Origin: Flavobacterium panici
Lineage (GTDB): Bacteria; Bacteroidota; Bacteroidia; Flavobacteriales; Flavobacteriaceae
Reading direction: 5' to 3'
Assembly: GCF_903819335.1 (NCBI RefSeq)
Contig: NZ_CAIJDE010000043.1
Span: forward strand, 124,001-188,000
Length of the DNA: 64,000 bases
In this document: positions 24,341 through 32,331 of the stretch, piece after piece
Numbering within the stretch: position 1 is the first letter of the stretch
How the letters are laid out: each line of letters begins with the position of its first letter
The notes under the pieces: model-generated
Told to the model about the DNA's origin: nothing
The model's database searches: none
The model's input: only the letters and a program-made list of their open reading frames with translations
Program-made: the position numbers and the translations under genes

Positions 24341-27283
24341 TTACTTAATAATCAATTTTTTAGAAACATTAAAAGCATTAGAATTAATGGTAACCACATA
24401 AATTCCAGAAGCTAAATGATGGTTGATTTTTGCAGAAGAATTGATATTGTTTACCAAAACTTTTCTTCCGTTAATATCTGTAACCGTTACAGTTGCCGAA
24501 TCACCTGATTCTAATTCTGGTAAAACAACATTAAATTCATTGTTAATCGACGGATTTGGATAAATACTAACTACAGAATTTTCAACTGTTACTTCTGCTG
24601 CGGTAACATTCGCTTTTTTAGATGCAGAAGTCGATTGAAACTGCCATTGTGCACTTTCCCAATTGTTTTGACCTCCGTTATATTGAGCAGAACCGTTTAG
24701 GTTTTCAATATGAATCATAGCACCTGTCTGCCATCTGTTTTTAATTCTAACGTAAGTTCCGTCCACATTTTCACTTGACCATTGTGCACTCCACCAGCCA
24801 TTTGATCCTGCCGTACATTGTACTGCTCCGGTTAAGTTTTCAATATTCATTATATCGCCTGTACCCACATTTTTCAGGATATAAAAAGTAGCATCAACTG
24901 CAACTTTTTCCCATTTGTAATTGTTGTTGGCAACAGTTGCTCCGTATCCAACATTTGCTCCGGCATCATATAAATAATTACCAGTCCATCTGTTTTTAAT
25001 CGTAAAATAATTTCCTGTTGCAGCATTAACCGTAATCGCTGCTGTACTTGTTTTATTTCCGTCTACAGTTGTTACGGTAATCGTAGCGGTTCCTGCAGCA
25101 ACTGCTGTAACTAAACCTGAACCATTTACAGTTGCAACGCCCGTATTATTAGAACTATACGTTACGTTTTTATTTGTCGCATTTGATGGTAAAACTGTTG
25201 GCGTTAATTGCTGTGTTCCGCCTACAGATAATGTTGCAGATGTTGGGCTCAAACTCACACTTGTAACCGCAATATTTGATGAATTCACAGTAATTACAGC
25301 TGTAGCCGTTTTATTTCCATCCTGAGTTGTTACCGTAATCGTTGCTGTTCCCACAGCAACTGCCGTAACTAAACCTGAACTATTTACAGTTGCAACGCCC
25401 GTATTATTAGAACTATACGTTACGTTTTTGTTCGTAGCATTTGCCGGAGCAACAGTTGGTGTTAATTGCTGCGTTGCGCTAACGCCTAAAGTAGCTGTTG
25501 TTGGAGAAATGGTAACGCCCGTAACCGGAACATTTACAGTAGAACAGTTGCTGCTTTGTGTCCACGAAAAGGAACCTATGGCACTGATTTCTTCATTTGC
25601 AGCAGCATTTCCGCCTCTGTTAGAATAATTCATATTGCAATACGTACCATTTCCGTTAGGCGAACCTGCAATAAGCACAAAGTAACCTCTGCCCCAATTT
25701 CTGTTTAATGCATTATTGTTTGGATATTCTTTGCCTGTTCCGTTAACCGTAATGTCTTTAAACGAAAGATTGTAAATTCCATCGCCCGATCTTTTACTGA
25801 TAGAAATCGCATCATTTCTTGAATCATTAATATCGATATTATAAAGCTGTACATTTTTAACCTGAGATCCGGCATTTGTAGCGCTAAAAATATCTACAGC
25901 CGCTACAGGATTATTGTACGTATCATTAAAAGTTCCGCAGGTTGATACCGTAATATCGTGAATTTCGTGCATTCCGTCATTGTTAAATGGAGCTCCCGGA
26001 AAATTATTACTCACTCTGATACCTGCTTCAAGGTTATCTTTGATAATCAAATTGTAGCCTTTGTTATTTTTTCCGCCGTAAATAGCAAGGCCGCAAGCTC
26101 GCCAGCAATTTTCTGAAGTATTGTATCGAAACGTATTATTGATACATTCCAATCCGTCAGCAGACCAAATTGCTTGGTCGTCATCACCGTTATTTCTGAA
26201 ATTACAATGCTCTACAACAGAGTTCGCAGTTCCTTTACAAAGATTAATTCCATCTGCATAATTGTTTCTAAAACGACAATGAGATAGCGTAAATCCGTCA
26301 GCAATTGCAGGTCCTCCGGTATTGTATTGTGCAATCCAGACACCGCATTCAAAATGTTCTGCCCAAATATTTTTTACGATTGAACCACTTGTAAAAACGC
26401 CATTTATCCCTTTATAAGAGTTACTTCTCGAAGCCGAGTTTGTCGTCAAATAAAGATCGGTAAATGAAATATTACTGGCATTGGCACGCAATCCTCCGTT
26501 TAAACTGCTCGTATTGGTAAAATTAATTTGAGTATACCACATTCCTGCACCAATTAATGAAGTATTTGCCGAACCAAAATACAATTCGCGGTTTACGTTA
26601 TAAACTCCAGTTGGAACAAAGATTTTTTTACCTCCGTTTGCGTCGATAAAAGTTTGAAGATCACTTCCGTTTCCGCTGTACGTTACTGCGCCAGACGGAG
26701 CCGTTACCGCAGTTGGAATTGGTTCCATTTCTGCAAAATCCAAATGAATGTTTCCTGATTCTCTCACAATTTTTAAAGTTCCCGAAACCGCAATTTTAGC
26801 AGGAAGTTTGTAACGCACTTCATCAAAACGCATTCTTGGGTTTTGATTCGTGATTCCGTTATTATTCGGATTTCCGTTGCTCCACAAATATTCCCAAGAC
26901 CATGTTGAAGTCAAAGTAAGCGTTGTAAGCTTTGTGTTTCCGTTATACACGCCTACAGTACCGGATTGTCCGTCAGGAACGCTGTAACGAATTACAAGTC
27001 CGTCTGCGGCTTCTGTAAGTGTCCATTGAACCGTAGCATTTGTAGCAGAAAGATTTACACATTGCTGATCTGAAGCTTCAGATTGAAGATCAGATTGTAC
27101 ATATGATTTCGAAGTAGTTGTTGCGCCATTAGACAGTTGGCCTAAATTAGCTTCGTATCTTTTATACGGCGCATCATAATAACCGCGCTGCGCATAAGAA
27201 CTTGAAGTTAAGAGAACGAAAAAAATCCATAGTAAAATATGGCAGTCTCTTTTAAAAAAAATAGGATGTAATTTGTTTCTCAT
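24341..27283 (-). CDS. Secreted GH87 alpha-1,3-glucanase (mutanase/mycodextranase type), T9SS cargo
   Basis: A 980-residue exported protein: signal peptide to about residue 31, a carbohydrate-binding-like beta domain (about 40-190), then a right-handed beta-helix catalytic domain (about 200-580). Two bacterial Ig-like (Big_2) repeats lie at 587-666 and 673-752, a ricin-type trefoil-like domain at about 757-885, and a type A T9SS sorting domain at about 905-980 (I-Y-P-N-P to the terminal K-K-L-I-I-K). In the helix, Asp344 (A-D-G-I-N) and Asp367-Asp368 (G-D-D-D-Q) show the D-x22-D-D spacing of the GH87 catalytic aspartates. The enzyme should cleave alpha-1,3-glucan of fungal walls or bacterial mutan at the cell surface or outside. 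No SusCD pair is adjacent. Confidence 0.85.
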   Translation of the reverse strand: MRNKLHPIFFKRDCHILLWIFFVLLTSSSYAQRGYYDAPYKRYEANLGQLSNGATTTSKSYVQSDLQSEASDQQCVNLSATNATVQWTLTEAADGLVIRYSVPDGQSGTVGVYNGNTKLTTLTLTSTWSWEYLWSNGNPNNNGITNQNPRMRFDEVRYKLPAKIAVSGTLKIVRESGNIHLDFAEMEPIPTAVTAPSGAVTYSGNGSDLQTFIDANGGKKIFVPTGVYNVNRELYFGSANTSLIGAGMWYTQINFTNTSSLNGGLRANASNISFTDLYLTTNSASRSNSYKGINGVFTSGSIVKNIWAEHFECGVWIAQYNTGGPAIADGFTLSHCRFRNNYADGINLCKGTANSVVEHCNFRNNGDDDQAIWSADGLECINNTFRYNTSENCWRACGLAIYGGKNNKGYNLIIKDNLEAGIRVSNNFPGAPFNNDGMHEIHDITVSTCGTFNDTYNNPVAAVDIFSATNAGSQVKNVQLYNIDINDSRNDAISISKRSGDGIYNLSFKDITVNGTGKEYPNNNALNRNWGRGYFVLIAGSPNGNGTYCNMNYSNRGGNAAANEEISAIGSFSWTQSSNCSTVNVPVTGVTISPTTATLGVSATQQLTPTVAPANATNKNVTYSSNNTGVATVNSSGLVTAVAVGTATITVTTQDGNKTATAVITVNSSNIAVTSVSLSPTSATLSVGGTQQLTPTVLPSNATNKNVTYSSNNTGVATVNGSGLVTAVAAGTATITVTTVDGNKTSTAAITVNAATGNYFTIKNRWTGNYLYDAGANVGYGATVANNNYKWEKVAVDATFYILKNVGTGDIMNIENLTGAVQCTAGSNGWWSAQWSSENVDGTYVRIKNRWQTGAMIHIENLNGSAQYNGGQNNWESAQWQFQSTSASKKANVTAAEVTVENSVVSIYPNPSINNEFNVVLPELESGDSATVTVTDINGRKVLVNNINSSAKINHHLASGIYVVTINSNAFNVSKKLIIK
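25028..25525 (-). repeat. Tandem Big_2 domain repeat inside the GH87 gene
   Basis: Two 80-residue Ig-like units (25286-25525 and 25028-25267) are offset by 258 bp (86 codons) and nearly identical in their central part (N-A-T-N-K-N-V-T-Y-S-S-N-N-T-G-V-A-T-V-N in both). The DNA is also almost the same there, pointing to recent duplication or gene conversion. Confidence 0.9.
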
Positions 27284-27633
27284 AAGTTTTGGTTTTTAAA
27301 TAGTTAGTGCCTTAAAAAAGGGCATAACGAAACTATACTTAAAAAAGAAATTAAAGAAAAGGTTGACAAAAAATCAAGACTTATATATCGATTTCGTTTA
27401 CATAAAAACCTAACAATCAGTTATATATAATTTTTAAGAAAATAAAAAATCAAGAATAAATATAGATGCAAACTTGATAATTTAAGGCTCTGAAAATGAG
27501 AATATAAAAAAATTAGGTCTCATTTATAATGACATTCGCTTTTTATAATTATTTTTTTTCCAATTTGTAAATTCAATGAAATTGGCCTACTTTCATTGAA
27601 CCAAAATTCACCTTTAAAACTTTAGATAACTAA
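27284..27633. other. Divergent intergenic region, 350 bp, with an inverted repeat
   Basis: Very AT-rich DNA between the GH87 gene and an acetyltransferase gene. TTCAATGAAA (27572-27581) and TTTCATTGAA (27591-27600) form a 10-bp inverted repeat 34 bp before the acetyltransferase start, possibly an operator. TTGACAAAAAATCAA (27363-27377), 80 bp before the GH87 start, resembles an FNR-type box with one extra spacer base. No further gene is seen. Confidence 0.45.
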
Positions 27634-28191
27634 ATGATCGAGAAACCTTTATATATAGAAACTCCGCAGCTTATTATTCGACATTTATCATTATCTGACT
27701 TATCAGACTTCCATATTTATCGTTCCAATCCAGAAGTCACAAAATATCAGGGTTTTGATGTTATGACAATGGAACAGGCAGAAGATTTTATTACAGATAA
27801 TTCGAGTAAGTATTTTGGTAAAGCTGGAGAATGGGTACAATACGGAATTGAAAATCGCACAACAGGAAAACTTATTGGTGACTGCGCCATCAAACTGGAC
27901 GAATATGATCCAAGAATTGCCGAAATAGGAATTACTATTTCGCATCTGGAACAAAAAAAGGGTTATGCTAAAGAAGTTCTTCTGGGAATTTTATCATTTT
28001 TGTTTGATGAAATAAAAATACATCGCGTAGTCGAAATAGTTGATGCAGAAAATATTGCTTCAATTAATCTGCTAAAAAGTATTAGCTTTAGACAAGAAGG
28101 ACATTTTATTGAAAATATATTTTTTAAAGGAAAATGGGGAAGCGAATTTCAATATGCCATGCTTAAAAAAGAATGGGACGATAAAAAGTAG
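27634..28191 (+). CDS. GNAT-family N-acetyltransferase (RimJ/RimL-like)
   Basis: A 185-residue acetyltransferase. The start E-T-P-Q-L-I-I-R-H-L, the strand A-E-I-G-I-T-I-S, the acetyl-CoA loop (L-E-Q-K-K-G-Y-A-K-E) and the helix A-E-N-I-A-S-I-N-L-L-K-S-I-S-F are typical of the Acetyltransf_3 (RimJ/RimL/SpeG-like) group. These modify protein N-termini, small amines or antibiotics. It is monocistronic, with a 10-bp inverted repeat just upstream. No substrate can be assigned. Confidence 0.9.
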   Translation: MIEKPLYIETPQLIIRHLSLSDLSDFHIYRSNPEVTKYQGFDVMTMEQAEDFITDNSSKYFGKAGEWVQYGIENRTTGKLIGDCAIKLDEYDPRIAEIGITISHLEQKKGYAKEVLLGILSFLFDEIKIHRVVEIVDAENIASINLLKSISFRQEGHFIENIFFKGKWGSEFQYAMLKKEWDDKK

Positions 28192-28237
28192 GCCTTTAAT
28201 GGTTTGAACAACAAACTATTACTAACGTCTTTTTTCG

Positions 28238-28245
28238 TATTTTTG
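28238..28245 (+). promoter_or_regulatory. Candidate -7 promoter box for the DUF763 gene
   Basis: TATTTTTG fits the Bacteroidota -7 element TAnnTTTG and ends 17 bp before the ATG at 28263. A good -33 element is not obvious. Confidence 0.45.
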
Positions 28246-28262
28246 TAAAAACTCAATATTCC

Positions 28263-29483
28263 ATGAAACGTTCCGGTACAGCAGATCTTCCATTACATTA
28301 TGGGCAAGTTCCTTTATGGCTTTCTGAACGTATGGCTAAACTTGGCTTTGCAATTGTTGAAACGATTGCCATGGAATTTTCTACTTCCGAAGTTATAAGT
28401 AAACTCAGCAATCCTTTTTGGTTTCAGAGTTTTGGCGCTGTTATGGGAATGGACTGGCACTCGTCAGGAATTACAACTTCTGTACTTGGAGCCTTAAAAA
28501 AATCGGTAAACCCGCATTCCAAAGAACTCGGAATTTATATTTGCGGCGGCAAAGGAAAACATTCACTTTTAACACCGCAGGAACTTTTATTTGTGGGCGA
28601 AAAAACAGGGCTTGACGGCAGCAATCTCGCCAACTGCAGTAAACTTACGGCTAAAGTAGACAACACGGCTATTCAGGACGGATTTCAATTGTACCAGCAT
28701 AATTTTATTGTGGATAATAAAGGACAATGGGCGGTTATTCAGCAGGGAATGAATCCCCATTCTAAAACTGCCAGAAGATACCATTGGCATTCGCAGGATT
28801 TAAAATCATTTATAAATGAGCCACATACTTTTATTTATGGCGAAAATCAAGGTACTATTTTAAATCTTACGGCTCAGGCGGCCGAAAAATCAAGAGAAGG
28901 TATTTTAGAATTATCGAAAGAATCTCCGGCAAGAATCATGAAGGAAATGCAATATCTTTCTATGCCCGCGCATCATGATGTGAGAATGGAAGATGTGAAT
29001 ATGAAAAGACTTGGGGCAATGTTGTGGACAACTCACGAAAACAGGCCCGAAGATTTTCAGGAATTATTGCTTTTAAAAGGCATGGGACCAAGAGCTTTAC
29101 AGTCGTTAGCTTTGGTTAGCGAGATTATTTACGGCACTCCTACCCGATTTGAAGATCCTGCACGCTTTTCATTTGCTCACGGCGGAAAAGACGGACATCC
29201 GTTTCCTGTTCCTGTAAAAATATACGATGAAACAATTGATACTTTGCAAAGAGCCATCAATCGTGCTAAAATTGGAAACAGCGATAAAATAGACGCAATT
29301 AAAAAGCTATCTGAAATCTCCAGAAAAGCCGAAGAAAGCTTTACGCCCAATGCTAATTTTGATGCCTTGATTCAAAAAGAACGTGATGAATCTTATAAAT
29401 ATGGCGGAAGAACTATTTTTGGCGATGCAAAACCTCCGAAAAATAAACCTTCGAATCCCAATAATCAATTGGAATTATTTTAA
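28263..29483 (+). CDS. DUF763 domain-containing protein
   Basis: A 406-residue protein matching DUF763 from its first residues (K-R-S-G-T-A-D-L-P-L-H-Y-G). It contains M-D-W-H-S-S-G-I-T-T-S-V, H-S-K-E-L-G-I-Y-I-C-G-G-K-G and the helix-hairpin-helix-like L-L-L-K-G-M-G-P-R-A-L-Q-S-L-A-L, and ends with F-A-H-G-G-K-D-G-H-P-F-P-V-P. The family occurs in archaea and scattered bacteria, and no function is established. Many conserved His/Asp/Lys residues and the hairpin suggest nucleic-acid processing, which is inference. It stands alone with its own promoter box and terminator. Confidence 0.88.
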   Translation: MKRSGTADLPLHYGQVPLWLSERMAKLGFAIVETIAMEFSTSEVISKLSNPFWFQSFGAVMGMDWHSSGITTSVLGALKKSVNPHSKELGIYICGGKGKHSLLTPQELLFVGEKTGLDGSNLANCSKLTAKVDNTAIQDGFQLYQHNFIVDNKGQWAVIQQGMNPHSKTARRYHWHSQDLKSFINEPHTFIYGENQGTILNLTAQAAEKSREGILELSKESPARIMKEMQYLSMPAHHDVRMEDVNMKRLGAMLWTTHENRPEDFQELLLLKGMGPRALQSLALVSEIIYGTPTRFEDPARFSFAHGGKDGHPFPVPVKIYDETIDTLQRAINRAKIGNSDKIDAIKKLSEISRKAEESFTPNANFDALIQKERDESYKYGGRTIFGDAKPPKNKPSNPNNQLELF

Positions 29484-29508
29484 AATATCGGATTCAGAAA
29501 AAGCATAA

Positions 29509-29544
29509 AAAAAACTCCAAAATCAAATGACTTTGGAGTTTTTT
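29509..29544. terminator. Bidirectional terminator
   Basis: The 13-bp stem AAAAAACTCCAAA (29509-29521) / TTTGGAGTTTTTT (29532-29544) stands between convergent genes. Confidence 0.9.
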
Positions 29545-29569
29545 AAGTTTTTTCAAACTTGTATGTTTA

Positions 29570-30022
29570 TTACATTTCGTTCAAGTCGTTGAATTCGTGT
29601 AAAGATTTTAATGTGTTTTCGTAGAATAAAATTGCTGCGATAAGGTTTCCTTTATCAGAGTAAGGCATCATTTTTCTTTGAAATTCTACTGTAGTATCTA
29701 AGAAAGTAGAAGTACCAATTGCTTGGTTATCTAAGATTTTTTTGTGGTCTCCATCGTCTGGAATACCTAAATCTGCCATAGTAACTCCTGGTTTTGTAAC
29801 CAATGCGATGTAAGGAAGAGTTTTCACTAAAACTTTAATACGCTCGATGTACAATTCTAAAAGTTCACCTTTTTGCATTCCGCTTAATTCTTTTTGATCG
29901 TGGTATTTACGAATTAAGGCTGTTGTACTGATGATACTTCTTGGGGCATTTTTTGCTTGTGCCATGATAGCGCCAGTCGTCAAGAAGAAAAGGGCACATA
30001 ATAGTATAATTTTGCTCTTCAT
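29570..30022 (-). CDS. Exported protein of unknown function
   Basis: A 150-residue protein with a clear signal peptide (I-I-L-L-C-A-L-F-F-L-T-T-G-A-I-M-A-Q) and a mainly helical mature part of about 128 residues without Cys. I recognise no domain. Its codon choice and a strong promoter match 32 bp upstream (30054-30083) suggest that it is well expressed. It is monocistronic, ends at a strong terminator, and is probably periplasmic. Segments such as G-M-Q-K-G-E-L-L-E-L-Y-I-E-R-I-K-V-L look like amphipathic helices. Confidence 0.8.
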   Translation of the reverse strand: MKSKIILLCALFFLTTGAIMAQAKNAPRSIISTTALIRKYHDQKELSGMQKGELLELYIERIKVLVKTLPYIALVTKPGVTMADLGIPDDGDHKKILDNQAIGTSTFLDTTVEFQRKMMPYSDKGNLIAAILFYENTLKSLHEFNDLNEM

Positions 30023-30053
30023 TTTGTAGATGTAAATTAGTTGTTGGTTGTGA

Positions 30054-30083
30054 CAAAAATATATAAATTAACTTAAATCACAA
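30054..30083 (-). promoter_or_regulatory. Bacteroidota-type promoter of the exported-protein gene
   Basis: On the minus strand TTG(TG) at 30083-30079 stands 19 bases before TATTTTTG (30061-30054), the best fit in this window to the TTTG / TAnnTTTG consensus. It would start a transcript about 25 bases before the ATG at 30022. Confidence 0.6.
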
Positions 30084-30130
30084 CTTATTTCATTTCTTTT
30101 TTTTAGAAAACTTTAACAATGAGTGTAATA

Positions 30131-30841
30131 TCATTCAATTTCGTCATCGTAAGTAAGAGTATCTTTAGGAATTTCGGCGATTTGATGACTGTTTCTTATA
30201 TCATCTGGCGACTTAATAATTCTAAATCTTCCCGGATATTTTATCCAAATACTCTTTTTGTTGCCGTAATAATCCATAAATTCTTCGCAAACAAACACGG
30301 CATGTGCATTTGACCAGGCCACAACACCGCAAAATTCATTTCCGGATTGTCGCTTTAATTTTTGAATTTGCTTGCCTTTTTCAAACCCCAGATATTTATA
30401 AATAGTTGGCGTATAAACTTCACCATCTTCTAAATCTTCCAGTGCTTTATCAAAAGTGGCATCTTTATCAATAATCTGTTTGTATTTTGCCATTACTGCA
30501 TAAGCCAGTATTGCATAGTCTGTTATGGCTTCGGCCTCACAATTATCTTTAATAAGAACAAACCCGGCAGAAAATCTGGCTTTATCGAGTTCAGCAGTTT
30601 TTAGAGTAAAGGAAGCATTATTTTTTAGTGTAATTTTTTGCTCGTTGTCGTTTATTTTCTGAGTTATAAAAAGATTATCTAACCCGTAAATATTTAAAGC
30701 GGCCTTGATTAAAGCAATCGATGAGCAGTTGGTACGTTCTCCTTGTTTAAAGCTTTCCCATATTTGATCTGAGCTCAATTGAGAGTAACAATTTGAATAA
30801 CCGAATATTAAAAATAAAAATATTGAGGTAACGGATTTCAT
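30131..30841 (-). CDS. Exported protein with papain-like active-site pattern
   Basis: A 236-residue protein with a signal peptide (S-I-F-L-F-L-I-F-G-Y-S-N-C-Y-S-Q). Gln33 and Cys39 (Q-G-E-R-T-N-C-S-S-I-A-L-I-K-A-A-L) followed by a helix, and His180 in A-W-S-N-A-H-A-V-F-V, match the Gln/Cys...His layout of papain/calpain-like folds. The spacing is that of a calpain-type or bacterial C2-like catalytic core, with an Asn or Asp needed after the His. I cannot assign a family, and a ligand-binding role with a dead site is possible. It is monocistronic on the minus strand. Confidence 0.6.
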   Translation of the reverse strand: MKSVTSIFLFLIFGYSNCYSQLSSDQIWESFKQGERTNCSSIALIKAALNIYGLDNLFITQKINDNEQKITLKNNASFTLKTAELDKARFSAGFVLIKDNCEAEAITDYAILAYAVMAKYKQIIDKDATFDKALEDLEDGEVYTPTIYKYLGFEKGKQIQKLKRQSGNEFCGVVAWSNAHAVFVCEEFMDYYGNKKSIWIKYPGRFRIIKSPDDIRNSHQIAEIPKDTLTYDDEIE

Positions 30842-31032
30842 TGTCTTTGGCTTTTATAATTGTTTCCAAAAAACTAATTTTTGGAAATTATAGATTTGCA
30901 AATCTATAAAAATCAAACCATAGTTTTTTTTACTTCGCAAAATTTATTAACAAATATAAACTGCTGTCTGGTTGAATACTTAGCAAAGCATTGTCATTAT
31001 TGTTAGTAAACAATTATTATGAAGTCAAAATA

Positions 31033-31064
31033 AAAACGTCTCAAACAGGAATTTGAGACGTTTT
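31033..31064. terminator. Intrinsic terminator
   Basis: The 13-bp perfect stem AAAACGTCTCAAA (31033-31045) / TTTGAGACGTTTT (31052-31064) lies just after the stop of the small gene at 31069-31263 (minus strand). Confidence 0.88.
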
Positions 31065-31068
31065 AAAA

Positions 31069-31263
31069 TTATTTTTTTTCTTCGTTGTTCAACTTATCGT
31101 CAAAATCAGGTTCTTTACCTTTAAATTTATGAGTATCAACATCATATTTCTCGTCGTTTGTTAAAACTTCATCATGATCTTTATATTGATGTTTTCTCAT
31201 GTCACTTCGATTATCAGAACCACTCTTTGGAGTGTTATTCGGATTTGGATTTTTTGTGTTCAT
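31069..31263 (-). CDS. Small hydrophilic protein, unknown function
   Basis: A 64-residue, highly charged, probably unstructured protein without Cys or Trp (N-T-K-N-P-N-P-N-N-T-P-K-S-G at the start, ending in N-N-E-E-K-K). Two short similar units, V-L-T-N-D-E-K-Y-D-V-D and P-D-F-D-D-K-L-N-N-E-E-K, are Asp/Lys-rich. ATG start, own terminator directly after the stop, and coding-like composition support a real gene. Such small acidic/basic proteins often respond to stress, but nothing here proves it. Confidence 0.65.
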   Translation of the reverse strand: MNTKNPNPNNTPKSGSDNRSDMRKHQYKDHDEVLTNDEKYDVDTHKFKGKEPDFDDKLNNEEKK

Positions 31264-31371
31264 AACTCTAAGTTTTAAATTTTATTAAAATTACTTAAAC
31301 TCAAAATCAATCACTTATATAATCATTTTTAAAAGTTACAGGATATTACTTTTTGACAAACAAGCTAAATC

Positions 31372-32016
31372 TTAATGTTTCTTAGGATCATACAACATTG
31401 CCGTACATAAACAGTTTTTTCTTTCTTTACTGCTTAATATCGGACAATTGACACAGGATTTACAGTTTTCCCAAAAAACATCATCGGTAGTTAATTCTGA
31501 ATAAGTAACGGGTTCAAAACCGAGTTCGTGGTTCATTTTCATTACTGCCAAACCTGTGGTAAGGCTAAAAATGCTGGCTTCGGGATATTTTTGACGGCTT
31601 AATTCAAAAATTTTTCTTTTAATGTTTTTTGCAAGTCCGGTATGTCTGAATTCCGGAGCTACTATTAAACCTGAATTTGAAACAAACCGGCCATTATCCC
31701 AGGAAGAAATAAAAGAAAATCCGGCCCATCTTCCGTCTAATGCAAAAGCAATAACAGCTTCACCTTTTTCTATTTTTTCTTTAAGAAGTTCCGGCGACCG
31801 TCCGGAAATACCCGTTCCCCGCGCCAAAGCAGATGATAATGTCATGTCGCAAATTTCCTGAACCCAAAAAATATGATCGGAATTAGCGGTTTCAACCCAA
31901 AATTCAATTGGATCTTCAGGGTTTTGATTGTGGGAAAATAAGTTGGTTTTATCTAAAATGGAGGCAGACAGAAAATCTTTGTCTGAAAAATCTACGGGCG
32001 GTTCTTGGGTTTTCAT
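31372..32016 (-). CDS. GNAT-like acetyltransferase with a Cys-rich C-terminal tail
   Basis: A 214-residue protein. The middle (about 70-160) has a GNAT core: A-V-I-A-F-A-L-D-G-R-W-A-G-F-S-F-I, S-G-L-I-V-A-P-E-F-R-H-T-G-L-A-K-N-I-K-R and a following helix. The C-terminus carries six Cys in C-K-S-C-V-N-C and N-C-L-C, a pattern able to bind zinc or an iron-sulfur cluster. The combination suggests a metal-bound tail added to an acetyltransferase. Its substrate is unknown. It is monocistronic on the minus strand, divergent from the hybrid kinase gene. Confidence 0.75.
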   Translation of the reverse strand: MKTQEPPVDFSDKDFLSASILDKTNLFSHNQNPEDPIEFWVETANSDHIFWVQEICDMTLSSALARGTGISGRSPELLKEKIEKGEAVIAFALDGRWAGFSFISSWDNGRFVSNSGLIVAPEFRHTGLAKNIKRKIFELSRQKYPEASIFSLTTGLAVMKMNHELGFEPVTYSELTTDDVFWENCKSCVNCPILSSKERKNCLCTAMLYDPKKH

Positions 32017-32331
32017 ATTTGATTTATCGCATTTTAATTTAGTAATAAAGCGTAATTCTATAATTCAAACTCGTCTTCCAAATTAGAGACCAATTGTAGA
32101 ATTATAATCTATTATTAAGCGTTATTATCTGTTTACAAGTGTTTTATATTCAAAAAAGAAAATAGTCCCGTTTATAAAATACTTCTCAAAATGATACGTT
32201 TTTATCATTTTGATTTAGCAATACCAACAGATATGATAATCTAATTTTCTTCCTGATACAGACAGATTTAAGAATAAGCTGGCAAGTTTTATTTAATATT
32301 ATTCTATTTTTGCATTTTACTTTTCATTAGA
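32017..32331. other. Divergent intergenic region, 315 bp, with a hairpin
   Basis: Between the GNAT-like gene and the hybrid kinase. TCAAAATGATA (32186-32196) and TATCATTTTGA (32203-32213) form an 11-bp stem around a six-base loop. TATTTTTG at 32305-32312 fits the -7 box of the kinase promoter, 19 bp before its ATG. The rest is AT-rich and unremarkable. Confidence 0.5.
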
